In this document: piece after piece, positions 1 through 6,363 of the stretch
Position numbering within the stretch: position 1 is the stretch's first letter
How the letters are laid out: each line of letters begins with the position of its first letter
Assembly: GCA_030672345.1 (NCBI GenBank)
Contig: DAOVGO010000061.1
Span: 1 to 17,123, forward strand
Direction: 5' to 3'
DNA length: 17,123 nucleotides
Origin: Methanosarcinales archaeon
Lineage (GTDB): Archaea > Halobacteriota > Methanosarcinia > Methanosarcinales > Methanogasteraceae
Translations under genes and position numbers: made by a program
The notes under the pieces: model-generated
Databases searched by the model: none
Told to the model about the DNA's origin: nothing
The model's input: only the letters and a program-made list of their open reading frames with translations

Positions 1-457
1 CCACGTTGTGGAGTACTTTTGAGAGATTCTTCGTGTTTAGATGTGGTTTGATATCTTCTGCATTATAGAGTTTTTCCCATGCATCTTTTGCCCGTTTTAA
101 CGGTACAATGCCTGTGACGCGCACCACGGCAAGAGCATATATCTCCTTCCAACAGTCAGGAAAGCCTTCTCTCAATAGAGGCTTGAGATCTTTCATCATC
201 TCATGCAGCAGCATTGAGTTGCCGTATTCTGTGATGTTTCGGATGTTGGAAGGCTGTCTTTCGCCGGATTTGATCAACCCCTTATCAGGATCGAGTTTTC
301 CAAGATATTTTGAGGTTTTTCTTGGTTTTTTGAGTTCTTTATCCCAGTAAGTGGTTGAATGATAGACGTAGTGATTTTTTCCCTGCGTCTTCACCTCAAG
401 ACATTTCACACCTTGATCTCTCTGTTCCTTCAGCCATTCTCTGGCCCATTGTTCCAT
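1..457 (-). CDS. Insertion-sequence transposase, N-terminal 152 residues (cut by left edge)
   Basis: An open minus-strand frame starts at an ATG whose complement is at 455-457 and runs without a stop to the window edge, so the catalytic C-terminal part lies outside. The protein opens MEQWAREWLKEQ and includes YVYHSTTYWDKE, SKYLGKLDPDKGLIKS and FPDCWKEIYALAVVR. These resemble the N-terminal region of DDE transposases of the IS4/IS1634 type that are common in methanogens and relatives; this is recognition from memory, not a search. No DDE residues are visible because of the truncation. No clear ribosome binding site precedes the ATG. The element's end should lie between about 470 and 600, but I could not identify a terminal inverted repeat with certainty. 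Transposase is fairly sure; the exact family is not. Confidence 0.75.
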   Translation of the reverse strand, partial: MEQWAREWLKEQRDQGVKCLEVKTQGKNHYVYHSTTYWDKELKKPRKTSKYLGKLDPDKGLIKSGERQPSNIRNITEYGNSMLLHEMMKDLKPLLREGFPDCWKEIYALAVVRVTGIVPLKRAKDAWEKLYNAEDIKPHLNTKNLSKVLHNV

Positions 458-607
458 ATTCAGTATATGGGGGATAAGTTATGATAAAGGTATCGGTACT
501 TAGGTTTGTTTGATTTGCGAAAAGGAGTACGTTATAGGATATTTGGATGAGACCTATCCCCTATTCATTCGGAGTTAAGGTTACGAAAAAGTATATCGCC
601 AGCCCCC

Positions 608-649
608 GCCCGAAGGGCAGTTTTTACTCGATTTTTTGTGAAAAAATCG
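608..649. terminator. Terminator-like hairpins between helicase and transposase
   Basis: Two adjacent inverted repeats lie just beyond the helicase stop. One is GCCC-GAA-GGGC at 608-618. The other is a perfect 9-bp stem, CGATTTTTT-GTG-AAAAAATCG, at 629-649, followed by six T on the plus strand. Read on the minus strand, the helicase transcript would contain a U-rich tract here, as expected for archaeal termination. The position and symmetry suggest termination of the helicase transcript and possibly insulation from the IS element. Confidence 0.55.
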
Positions 650-666
650 TTTTTTATTTGCATTGC

Positions 667-1968
667 CTATTCTTTGCTCCCTTCAGCAGTCACTATCTTT
701 AGCAAAGCAGCAGCCACTTCTAAAGAAGTATAATCTTCCTGAATAAGTTTTTCAACCAAATTACTACATTTTCCCAGATGCCCGGCATCAATAACCCCTT
801 TAACTTTTTCTAAAAGCAAGTTTGTCCTGATCTCTTCGACATCACTGATAGAAGGAACTTTCTGAGCTATAATTTTAGTTTTTGTGAATCTTTGTATCTG
901 CCTTATTCTATATGTCTCCTTGCCGGTCACAAATGTAAATGCGTGCCCCGCTTTTCCTGCCCTGGCTGTTCTTCCGATTCTATGTACATAATATTCATCA
1001 TCAGTAGGTATGTCATAGTTGAACACGGCGTCTGTAGCCCCTACATCGATTCCCCGGGCTGCCACATCAGTTGCCACTAAAATATCAATCCCGCCACCTC
1101 TAAATTTAGACATGACGCTGTCTCTTTGCTTCTGTTGCAGATCCCCGTGCAGCCCCTCAGCCAAATATCCTCTTGCATTGAGGCTTTCAACCAATTCATC
1201 CACACGTCTTTTTGTATTACAAAAGACCAGCGATAATTTCAGATTGTAAAGATCGATTAAACGAGACATGACCTCTGTTTTTGCTTGCTGTTTGACTTCA
1301 ACAAAAAATTGTTCGACATTGGGAACGGTCATCTCCTTATGTACCAATTTTATCAGTTGTGGGTTGCTCTGATATCGTTTCGTTAAATTTAAAATGGCTT
1401 TTGGCATGGTTGCAGAGAAGAGAATGGTCTGTCTTTGCTCTGGGATTTTCCTCACAATAGTTTCGATGTCGTCTCTAAATCCCATGTCCAGCATTTCATC
1501 TGCTTCATCCAGTATGATTATCTTTACGCCACCCATTTTCAAAGTGCGGCGGTCTAAATGATCCATGACGCGGCCAGGAGTGCCGATAATAATCTGTACA
1601 CCTTCTTTTAATGCTTTAATCTGGCGCCCTATAGGCTGTCCACCGTAAACGGGTAAAATCCTAATGCCTTTTTTATACTTTGAAAGATTTTTCAGTTCTT
1701 CTGATACCTGAATTGCCAGCTCTCTTGTGGGACATAAAATTACAGCCTGTAATTCCTTATTTCTCGGATCTATCCTCTCTAAAGTTGCAATTCCGAAAGC
1801 GGCAGTCTTCCCTGTGCCTGTTTGCGCCTGTCCAATCACATCTTTTCCATCCAACATATATGGAATGGATCGATTCTGAATTGTGGTGGGCTCTTCAAAA
1901 CCCATATCTGCAATTGCCTGATACATCTCTTTTGATAAATGCAAATCTTCAAATCCTGGACTTTCCAT
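667..1968 (-). CDS. DEAD-box ATP-dependent RNA helicase
   Basis: A 433-residue DEAD-box helicase that unwinds RNA duplexes using ATP; related archaeal proteins act in ribosome biogenesis, RNA decay or cold adaptation. All core motifs are visible: Q motif (GFEEPTTIQ, residues 23-31), motif I AQTGTGKT (48-55), PTRELA (80-85), GTPGR (129-133), DEAD (154-157), SAT, and in the second RecA domain ATDVAARGID and HRIGRTARAGKAG. A C-terminal extension of about 70 residues follows the core and has no RNA-binding domain I can name. The ATG is preceded by AAAGGAGAT at good spacing, fixing the start. The gene is visibly AT-richer than the redox operon and uses A/T-ending codons more, which may reflect transfer. 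It appears monocistronic, with a hairpin terminator at 608-649. Confidence 0.95.
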   Translation of the reverse strand: MESPGFEDLHLSKEMYQAIADMGFEEPTTIQNRSIPYMLDGKDVIGQAQTGTGKTAAFGIATLERIDPRNKELQAVILCPTRELAIQVSEELKNLSKYKKGIRILPVYGGQPIGRQIKALKEGVQIIIGTPGRVMDHLDRRTLKMGGVKIIILDEADEMLDMGFRDDIETIVRKIPEQRQTILFSATMPKAILNLTKRYQSNPQLIKLVHKEMTVPNVEQFFVEVKQQAKTEVMSRLIDLYNLKLSLVFCNTKRRVDELVESLNARGYLAEGLHGDLQQKQRDSVMSKFRGGGIDILVATDVAARGIDVGATDAVFNYDIPTDDEYYVHRIGRTARAGKAGHAFTFVTGKETYRIRQIQRFTKTKIIAQKVPSISDVEEIRTNLLLEKVKGVIDAGHLGKCSNLVEKLIQEDYTSLEVAAALLKIVTAEGSKE

Positions 1969-2243
1969 GTTTAATCTCCTTTACTTTCATTTGTTTGTTA
2001 CCTTACTTAAATCTGGCACAACCCGGATTTTTCTGGTTCTGATGTTTTCTGATGGTCGCTAACGGTTGAGTTGGCAAAGCCTTTCAGCCAGGTGTACGTG
2101 CCGTAGGCGGACATCGACATGCAGAGATACGCTCTAATAGATCTCGCTATTGATCTGTTCATTCAATCGCTCGAGCATCTTCTCGCTTAGCATACCATCC
2201 AATCTCTATTATATAACGGTAAAAATACAAAAGTCCCCCAGAC
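1969..2243. other. Intergenic stretch between helicase and MTH865 genes
   Basis: I see no convincing gene or RNA here. It holds the upstream region of the helicase (minus strand), including the ribosome binding site next to 1968, and the 3' flank of the MTH865-family gene. Short open frames reported by six-frame translation in this stretch lack ribosome binding sites and recognisable composition. No strong TATA box for the helicase stands out. Confidence 0.4.
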
Positions 2244-2540
2244 CTACGTGAGGGAACACCTGGAGAGTATCTTTGACGCCACCTCTGATGCATCTTCGAG
2301 TGGAAAGTCATCGAGGTCGAGCGTCTCTGCGAGTTCATCGAAGTGCGTCTCTTTGCCACCGACCCTGCATGCCATCTTGGTTCCCGGTGGGAAGAGATTC
2401 TTAAGCTCGTGCTTGTTCTTCACAGGGAACTTGACTGCCGCATCTTTCAGCATCTCAACGATCTCTATCTTGAGTTCTGCAATCTCGCCAATTGGTTTCT
2501 GCGTTGGTTCCTCGTGTGCAAGTTTATGTTCTTCTGCCAC
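2244..2540 (-). CDS. MTH865-family small protein
   Basis: A 98-residue protein whose core (EMLKDAAVKFPVKNKHELKN, then LFPPGTKMACRVGGKE and DLDDFPLEDASEVASKIL) matches the MTH865-like family (PF07747), small archaeal EF-hand-like helical proteins of unknown function. The family is usually about 75-80 residues; here a charged N-terminal extension of about 25 residues precedes the core. The start is uncertain: GTG at 2540 is preceded by GGAAGGTGG at suitable spacing, while an in-frame GTG at 2549 would add three residues. It diverges from the redox operon, so the 2541-2820 region is shared by both promoters and the inverted repeat at 2637-2674 could affect both. Family membership is recognised from the DDFPFESAEEVA-like C-terminal motif; function is not inferred. 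Confidence 0.75.
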   Translation of the reverse strand: MAEEHKLAHEEPTQKPIGEIAELKIEIVEMLKDAAVKFPVKNKHELKNLFPPGTKMACRVGGKETHFDELAETLDLDDFPLEDASEVASKILSRCSLT

Positions 2541-2636
2541 TTTGACCACCTTCCAGGGTACTTAATTATGTGATCCCTAATAAGAGTTTTGGTGGCTTAT
2601 TCACACATCACAATCGATATCGGGCGGCTGTTTTGC

Positions 2637-2674
2637 GAATATCGTCTGAAATCCATCAATTCTTGACGATATTC
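2637..2674. promoter_or_regulatory. Perfect 10-bp inverted repeat upstream of redox operon promoter
   Basis: GAATATCGTC at 2637-2646 and its exact reverse complement GACGATATTC at 2665-2674 are separated by 18 bp. The arms end 10 bp before the TATA-like box of the flavodoxin-led operon and lie in the intergenic region shared with the divergent MTH865-family gene. A further GATATCG occurs nearby at about 2616-2622. The position fits a binding site for a dimeric regulator, most simply an activator or redox-responsive repressor, but no regulator is identified. Confidence 0.5.
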
Positions 2675-2683
2675 AAACGATAA

Positions 2684-2693
2684 GTTTTTAAAG
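2684..2693 (+). promoter_or_regulatory. TATA box of redox operon
   Basis: GTTTTTAAAG, preceded by the purine-containing CGATAA as a possible BRE, matches archaeal promoter architecture. Transcription would start about 25 nt downstream, near 2715-2720, giving a leader of roughly 100 nt before the TTG start of the flavodoxin gene. Confidence 0.55.
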
Positions 2694-2753
2694 TTGTATT
2701 GCAAAGGGGGGGAGGTGAAGCGCGCGTAAAGCGCACATATCCCGCGCGTATCA

Positions 2754-2794
2754 GGATGTTTGACCGCTGATGCAGGCGGATTCCTTAAACATCC
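2754..2794 (+). promoter_or_regulatory. Foldable 5' leader of redox operon
   Basis: Within the predicted untranslated leader, GGATGTTT (2754-2761) pairs perfectly with AAACATCC (2787-2794). Inside it, CCGC (2764-2767) pairs with GCGG (2776-2779) around an 8-nt loop, giving a two-tier hairpin with an asymmetric internal loop. Just upstream are two copies of GCGCGTA (at about 2722-2728 and 2744-2750). The hairpin ends about 11 nt before the AAAGGAGGTG ribosome binding site. This could be a regulatory RNA element or an mRNA-stabilising structure; it matches no riboswitch I recognise. Confidence 0.4.
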
Positions 2795-2820
2795 GGCAAC
2801 ATGTAAAGGAGGTGTTGTAA

Positions 2821-3303
2821 TTGGCTAAACTGGCTGTAATCTACGGAACCGGAACCGGTCACACCGGAGAGATGGCAGAACAGATAGATGACGGGGCAAG
2901 GTCTGAGGGTCTTGAGACTGAAGTGATACTGCTCGGTAACGTGACCGAGGACGTGCCCGGCGGCGGGCGCACAACGAGTGTGGATGACGCGCTCGCGATC
3001 ATGGACTCGGCAGATGCTGTTGCGATTGGCTCATCAACGTATAATATGTTGCCGGTCGTCTTTGTGGAGCAATTACTGGAGAAGGCTGGAAGCCTTGATC
3101 TATCCGGCAAGGTCGGGACAGCATTCGGACCTTATGCAACCCGCCCCAAAGCTGTCGGGATCATCATCGATGCCATGAAGAGCTGGGGCATGGATGTGGT
3201 GGAACCCGGGTTGCAGGTATCAGGTGCAATAACCGGCAAGATAAGACAAGAGTCCAGAGAACTTGGCGAGAGCATCGCAAGAGCACTTTCCGGGAAGAGA
3301 TAG
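2821..3303 (+). CDS. Flavodoxin (FMN electron carrier)
   Basis: A 160-residue flavodoxin-fold protein, a cytosolic one- or two-electron carrier binding FMN. The N-terminus AVIYGTGTGHTGEMAEQI contains the phosphate-binding loop (residues 8-16, with G-T-G-H-T in place of the usual T-x-T-G-N-T). GSSTYNMLP near residues 70-78 is the second FMN loop and the AFGPYATRP segment the third. The start is TTG, chosen because AAAGGAGGTG sits 8-9 nt upstream and the next in-frame ATG would delete the FMN loop. It heads an eleven-gene same-strand run of redox proteins and is plausibly an electron donor to partners in that operon such as rubredoxins or the superoxide reductase; this role is inferred. Its length is at the short-chain end of the family. 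Confidence 0.9.
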   Translation: MAKLAVIYGTGTGHTGEMAEQIDDGARSEGLETEVILLGNVTEDVPGGGRTTSVDDALAIMDSADAVAIGSSTYNMLPVVFVEQLLEKAGSLDLSGKVGTAFGPYATRPKAVGIIIDAMKSWGMDVVEPGLQVSGAITGKIRQESRELGESIARALSGKR

Positions 3304-3315
3304 GAGGTGAGTAAG

Positions 3316-3699
3316 ATGGATAAGATCACAGATGACGTGAAGAAGGTTCTTGAAAAGATACAGTGGGGCTCGGTTGCCACAGCATCGAAGGATGGCGTAC
3401 CGAATGTCTCGCCGAAGGGCAGCTTTAAGATCGTTGATGAGCAGACGATCCAGTTTGCGGATATCTTCTCAGAACACACGAGAAAGAACCTCCTGGAGAA
3501 CCCAAGGGTCGCAATCGACATCGTGGACGCAGAGACCGCATCAGGATATCAGCTCAAGGGAACCGCAACGCTTGCTGATAGTGGACCTGCGTTTGATGCG
3601 GCAAAGGAAGAGCTTGCCAAGATGGGGTTTCCAGCGCCGAAGAACCTTGTCACTGTTACGGTTACCGAGGTCTACAGCGTGAAGCCAGGAGGCAATTAG
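3316..3699 (+). CDS. Pyridoxamine 5'-phosphate oxidase-like FMN-binding split-barrel protein
   Basis: A 127-residue protein of the FMN-binding split-barrel superfamily. WGSVATASKDGVPNVSPKGS near the N-terminus is the hallmark strand pair, followed by FADIFSEHTRKNLLENPRVA and a YQLKGTATL strand. Members include flavin reductases, F420- or heme-binding proteins and pyridoxamine phosphate oxidases; at this short length a flavoprotein of unknown substrate is most likely. The ATG at 3316 is preceded by GGAGGTGA at 5 nt spacing; an upstream GTG at 3307 lies inside that ribosome binding site and is rejected. It is 12 nt downstream of the flavodoxin gene and 4 nt upstream of the DsrE-like gene. Being next to a flavodoxin suggests an FMN-dependent redox role. 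Confidence 0.85.
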   Translation: MDKITDDVKKVLEKIQWGSVATASKDGVPNVSPKGSFKIVDEQTIQFADIFSEHTRKNLLENPRVAIDIVDAETASGYQLKGTATLADSGPAFDAAKEELAKMGFPAPKNLVTVTVTEVYSVKPGGN

Positions 3700-3703
3700 A
3701 GTC

Positions 3704-4057
3704 ATGGACGAGAGAAAGGTTGCACTCTTCGCATTCAACGGCGACCCGATGTGCTTTGCCCACGTCCTCTTAAACGCTCTTGACATGAAAGAGCGTGGTT
3801 TCGATGTGAAGGTCGTGATCGAAGGCACTGCCACCATACAGGTTGCGGAGCTTGCAGACGAGAAGAAGCCCTTTGCAAACCTGTATAAGCGAGTGTTGGA
3901 TTCCGGTCTGATCGACTGTGTCTGTGAGGCATGCTCGAACCAGACCGCGTCCCAGGAGTCTGCCCTGAAGCAGGGGCTGGCACTGTGCAATGAGATGAGC
4001 GGGCACCCGAGTGTCGGGCGCTACATCGAGGATGGGTACGAGGTGCTGCTATTCTGA
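3704..4057 (+). CDS. DsrE-family-like protein
   Basis: A 117-residue protein resembling the DsrE/DsrF-like fold. The opening VALFAFNGDPMCFAHVLLNALDMK, the KVVIEGTA strand and a FANLYKRVLDSG segment resemble small DsrE-type proteins often annotated only as DsrE family in archaea. It carries several cysteines: one at residue 17 (DPMC), CVCEAC in the middle, and one near the C-terminal third (ALCNEM). DsrE proteins relay sulfur as persulfide in Dsr and Tus systems, but no TusA, DsrF or DsrH partner is present here, so a sulfur- or thiol-related role is only suggested. Its ribosome binding site AGGAGGCAA lies inside the end of the preceding gene. Confidence 0.75.
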   Translation: MDERKVALFAFNGDPMCFAHVLLNALDMKERGFDVKVVIEGTATIQVAELADEKKPFANLYKRVLDSGLIDCVCEACSNQTASQESALKQGLALCNEMSGHPSVGRYIEDGYEVLLF

Positions 4058-4081
4058 TAACCGTGAACGGAGATATAAATC

Positions 4082-4666
4082 ATGGAAAAGACGCTTGAAA
4101 ACCTGACAAAAGCCTTCATCGGCGAGAGTCAGGCTCGGAACAGGTACACGTTCTATGCGAAAGTTGCAAAGAACGAGGGCTTTGAGCAGATCTCGGATAT
4201 ATTCCTCGCAACAGCAGAGAATGAACGGGAACATGCGAAGTGGCTCTTCAGGATGATCGATGAACTCAGGTCAAAGGTTCCGGGAAACCCGGATGAGATC
4301 GTTGTACAAGCTGCTGCTCCGCTAACGCTGGGGCACACCGCCGAGAACCTCGCCGCAGCGATCGCTGGCGAGAACTACGAGACTACGACGATGTACCCTG
4401 AGTTTGCGGATACTGCAGAAAGTGAGGGGCTGGACGGGATTGCCAGTAGATTGCGCTCGATAGCGGTTGCAGAGGCACATCACGAAGCGCGGTACAGGAA
4501 GTTACTTTCTGCGGTTGAAGGCGGTACCGCTTTTAAAAAGGAGAAGACAGTCCCTTGGGTCTGCAGGAAGTGCGGGTATGTCCATGAGGGTAGAGAACCG
4601 CCCGAGCAGTGCCCGTCGTGCGATCATCCGAAGGAGTACTTCGAACTTGCGTGTGAAGAGTACTGA
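4082..4666 (+). CDS. rbr: Rubrerythrin
   Basis: A 194-residue rubrerythrin, a non-heme diiron peroxidase that reduces hydrogen peroxide with electrons from rubredoxin. The four-helix diiron domain shows Glu15, ENEREH (E48-x-x-H51), GENYE (E97) and AEAHH (E131-x-x-H134). The C-terminal rubredoxin-like domain has Cys161, Cys164, Cys177 and Cys180 in CRKCGY...CPSC. The length is almost that of classical rubrerythrins and both metal sites look complete. The ATG at 4082 follows CGGAGAT. The gene is followed at once by a desulforedoxin domain and a rubredoxin, its likely electron donors. Protects anaerobes from oxygen-derived peroxide. Confidence 0.95.
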   Translation: MEKTLENLTKAFIGESQARNRYTFYAKVAKNEGFEQISDIFLATAENEREHAKWLFRMIDELRSKVPGNPDEIVVQAAAPLTLGHTAENLAAAIAGENYETTTMYPEFADTAESEGLDGIASRLRSIAVAEAHHEARYRKLLSAVEGGTAFKKEKTVPWVCRKCGYVHEGREPPEQCPSCDHPKEYFELACEEY

Positions 4667-4678
4667 TAGGAGGTAGAT

Positions 4679-4792
4679 ATGACAGAGAAAGGAGAGGTCT
4701 ACAGATGTAACATCTGTGGTAACGTGGTTCAGGTAATAGAGGAAGGAGACGGAGAGCTCGTCTGCTGTGGCGTTCCGATGGATCTTGTTTGA
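4679..4792 (+). CDS. Stand-alone desulforedoxin-domain protein
   Basis: A 37-residue protein beginning MTEKGEVYRCNICGNVVQVI and ending ELVCCGVPMDLV. Cys-x-x-Cys followed by Cys-Cys is the FeS4 signature of desulforedoxin, which is also the N-terminal domain of two-iron desulfoferrodoxins. Here the domain is encoded alone, one gene away from the superoxide reductase, so the usual fusion is split into separate genes. The start is fixed by AGGAGGTAGAT directly before the ATG. It probably binds one iron per chain and transfers electrons within this operon. Confidence 0.88.
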   Translation: MTEKGEVYRCNICGNVVQVIEEGDGELVCCGVPMDLV

Positions 4793-4810
4793 GTAAAGGG
4801 AGGGCACACC

Positions 4811-4972
4811 ATGGCGAATTATCGATGCAAGATGTGTGGATACACGTACCGCCTGGAACGAGGCGATCCTGCGAGCGGGATCGCACCGGGAACAGCGTTT
4901 GAGGATCTGCCAGACGACTGGAAGTGTCCGTCCTGTGGCGTCGGAAAGGAGTTCTTCGAACCCGTTGATTAG
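4811..4972 (+). CDS. Rubredoxin
   Basis: A 53-residue rubredoxin with YRCKMCGYTY near the N-terminus and DDWKCPSCGVGKEFFEP at the end, so all four iron-ligating cysteines in two CxxCG motifs are present. The length is typical. AAGGGAGGGCA precedes the ATG. Rubredoxins pass single electrons to rubrerythrin and superoxide reductase; both are encoded on either side, which makes this the obvious carrier of the operon. Confidence 0.96.
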   Translation: MANYRCKMCGYTYRLERGDPASGIAPGTAFEDLPDDWKCPSCGVGKEFFEPVD

Positions 4973-4993
4973 AAGATAAAGGAGGTATAAACA

Positions 4994-5509
4994 ATGGTTG
5001 AAAACGTTATTGATGAACAGTTCCTGCGAATAAACAGAGCAGCGAACCTGATGAATCTGACCGAACTTGAGAAGAAGCACTTGCCGCATATCAGTATTCC
5101 TGTGAAGGTTGCGGCACGGGAGCCGTTTGACATTGAAGTAGAGGTCGGCGGGATGCTCAAGCATCCGAATGAGCCGGGACATCACATACAGTGGATCGAA
5201 CTGTATGCAGACGACGTATTTCTGGCACGAACAGACTTAACCCCGCAACTCACCGAGCCAAAGACCGCGTTCACGATCAGGCTCGACAACGTGGGCTCTG
5301 TCAAACTGCGGGCGGTTTCGCGCTGCAACCTGCACGGACTCTGGGAAGTTGCAGGATCTGTTACGGTTCTGCCGCCAGGAACGCATCTCGAGCACGAGGC
5401 GAAGTTTGCATGCCTTACATGCGGACAGATGACGTTCACCGAAGGCGATAACCCTGAGACCTGCTGGTTCTGCGGCGAGCATGAGGCAGAGATGTTCTCT
5501 GGCTGTTGA
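4994..5509 (+). CDS. Superoxide reductase (neelaredoxin type) with extra C-terminal four-Cys domain
   Basis: A 171-residue protein. Residues 20-125 are a superoxide reductase fold that reduces superoxide to hydrogen peroxide at a mononuclear iron. Visible ligands are His29 (EKKHLPHI), His57 (KHPNEP), His63/His64 (GHHIQWIELY), and Cys111 and His114 (CNLHGLWE). The usual Glu-Lys-His triad reads Lys27-Lys28-His29, with the nearest Glu one residue earlier. Residues 138-171 form an added domain with Cys140, Cys143, Cys157 and Cys160 (CLTC, CWFCG) and a terminal Cys171, which could bind iron as in rubredoxin, zinc, or an FeS cluster. Methanoferrodoxin of Methanosarcina is a known superoxide reductase with a C-terminal iron-sulfur domain and may be the closest type. 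AAAGGAGGTATAAACA precedes the ATG. Confidence 0.92.
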   Translation: MVENVIDEQFLRINRAANLMNLTELEKKHLPHISIPVKVAAREPFDIEVEVGGMLKHPNEPGHHIQWIELYADDVFLARTDLTPQLTEPKTAFTIRLDNVGSVKLRAVSRCNLHGLWEVAGSVTVLPPGTHLEHEAKFACLTCGQMTFTEGDNPETCWFCGEHEAEMFSGC

Positions 5510-5527
5510 TTAAAGGAGGTGCATAAC

Positions 5528-5875
5528 ATGGAAAAACAGATCGTAGATAGCATAAGCAAGAAGATCGGGTTTACACCCGATATCATGAAGACGATTGGAG
5601 AGATCGACCCATCTTTCTTGAGGATGTATCAAAAGTGCGATGAAGGTGTACTGAAGGATGGCGCGCTCTCTGTGAAGACGAAGACGCTTATGGCACTCGC
5701 CGCGGTTGCAGCGCAGCGGTGCGAGCCCTGTGTGGAATCGCAGATGCGAAACGCCATCAATAACGGGGCAACAAAAGAGGAGATCGTGGAGACGCTTGAA
5801 GTCGTGTTCATGACTTCGGGTGCCCCTGGTGTTGCAATGTTTCGGAATGCGCTGAAACAACTGCCGAAAGACTGA
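5528..5875 (+). CDS. AhpD-like / carboxymuconolactone decarboxylase-family protein
   Basis: A 115-residue all-helical protein of the AhpD/CMD family, with LMALAAVAAQRCEPCVESQ and GATKEEIVETLEVVFMTSG, both characteristic. The Cys65-x-x-Cys68 pair could act as a dithiol reductant for a peroxiredoxin, as AhpD does for AhpC, and a peroxiredoxin lies two genes downstream. The His that normally follows the second Cys by four residues in AhpD (CxxCxxxH) is Gln72 here, so the proton relay may differ. The start ATG at 5528 follows AAAGGAGGTGCATAAC; an upstream GTG at 5519 lies within that ribosome binding site. Confidence 0.88.
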   Translation: MEKQIVDSISKKIGFTPDIMKTIGEIDPSFLRMYQKCDEGVLKDGALSVKTKTLMALAAVAAQRCEPCVESQMRNAINNGATKEEIVETLEVVFMTSGAPGVAMFRNALKQLPKD

Positions 5876-5893
5876 ATAAAACGAGGCGATGGT

Positions 5894-6313
5894 ATGGAAC
5901 TAAAAAAACTTGCACCGAATTTTGCGGTTCAGGACATCGGGAAAACAGTTGTGTTCTATCGCGATGTGGTTGGGTTTAAACTGGAAATGGCAGTACCAGA
6001 AGATAAAAGTGGCGTTGAGCAGGAACTCGCAGAGGGAAAAAAGTATATCTATGCCATGATGAGTCGTGATGGTGTACAGGCAATGTTTCAGAGAATGGAT
6101 AGTATCGGAGAGGATGTGCCGCCACTTAAAGGTGTACCAATAGGCGCTTCTGTATCCTTTTACATCGAAGTGGAGGATATAAACGCGCTATACCAAGAAA
6201 TAAAACCAAAAGCCGAAGTAGTAAAAGAACTGGAAACCGCTTGGTATGGAATGCAGGAATTTTATATCAAAGATTGTAATGGCTATATTTTAGGATTTGC
6301 AGAAAGGAAATAA
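5894..6313 (+). CDS. VOC-family protein (glyoxalase/bleomycin-resistance fold)
   Basis: A 139-residue vicinal-oxygen-chelate protein with two beta-alpha-beta-beta-beta units: KLAPNFAVQDIGKTVVFYRD at the start, VSFYIEVEDINALYQEI in the middle, and FYIKDCNGYILGFAE at the end. The family includes glyoxalases, dioxygenases and antibiotic-binding proteins; the substrate is unknown here. Compared with its neighbours the gene uses many AAA, ATA and TTT codons, especially after about 6150, and its ribosome binding site (GAGGCGAT) is weaker than the AAAGGAGGT of most of the operon. It may have been inserted into the redox operon later. Confidence 0.88.
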   Translation: MELKKLAPNFAVQDIGKTVVFYRDVVGFKLEMAVPEDKSGVEQELAEGKKYIYAMMSRDGVQAMFQRMDSIGEDVPPLKGVPIGASVSFYIEVEDINALYQEIKPKAEVVKELETAWYGMQEFYIKDCNGYILGFAERK

Positions 6314-6363
6314 GAAAATAAAGATGGTGGGATCGATAAGAGACTGTAAAGGAGGTACATAAC

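Noticed and set aside
108..350. 80-residue plus-strand open frame
   Set aside because: It is the shadow of the minus-strand transposase frame, which has recognisable transposase sequence across the same bases.
466..562. Imperfect inverted match (ATATGGGGGATA and TATCCCCTAT) as transposon terminal repeats
   Set aside because: Both copies lie on the same side of the transposase, so they cannot be the two ends; the far end is outside the window.
2756..2770. Four-codon leader peptide MFDR in the redox operon leader
   Set aside because: It overlaps the hairpin, lacks a good ribosome binding site and is too short to separate from chance.
4502..5185. 227-residue minus-strand open frame
   Set aside because: It is antisense to rubrerythrin, desulforedoxin, rubredoxin and superoxide reductase genes, all of which have clear motifs and ribosome binding sites.
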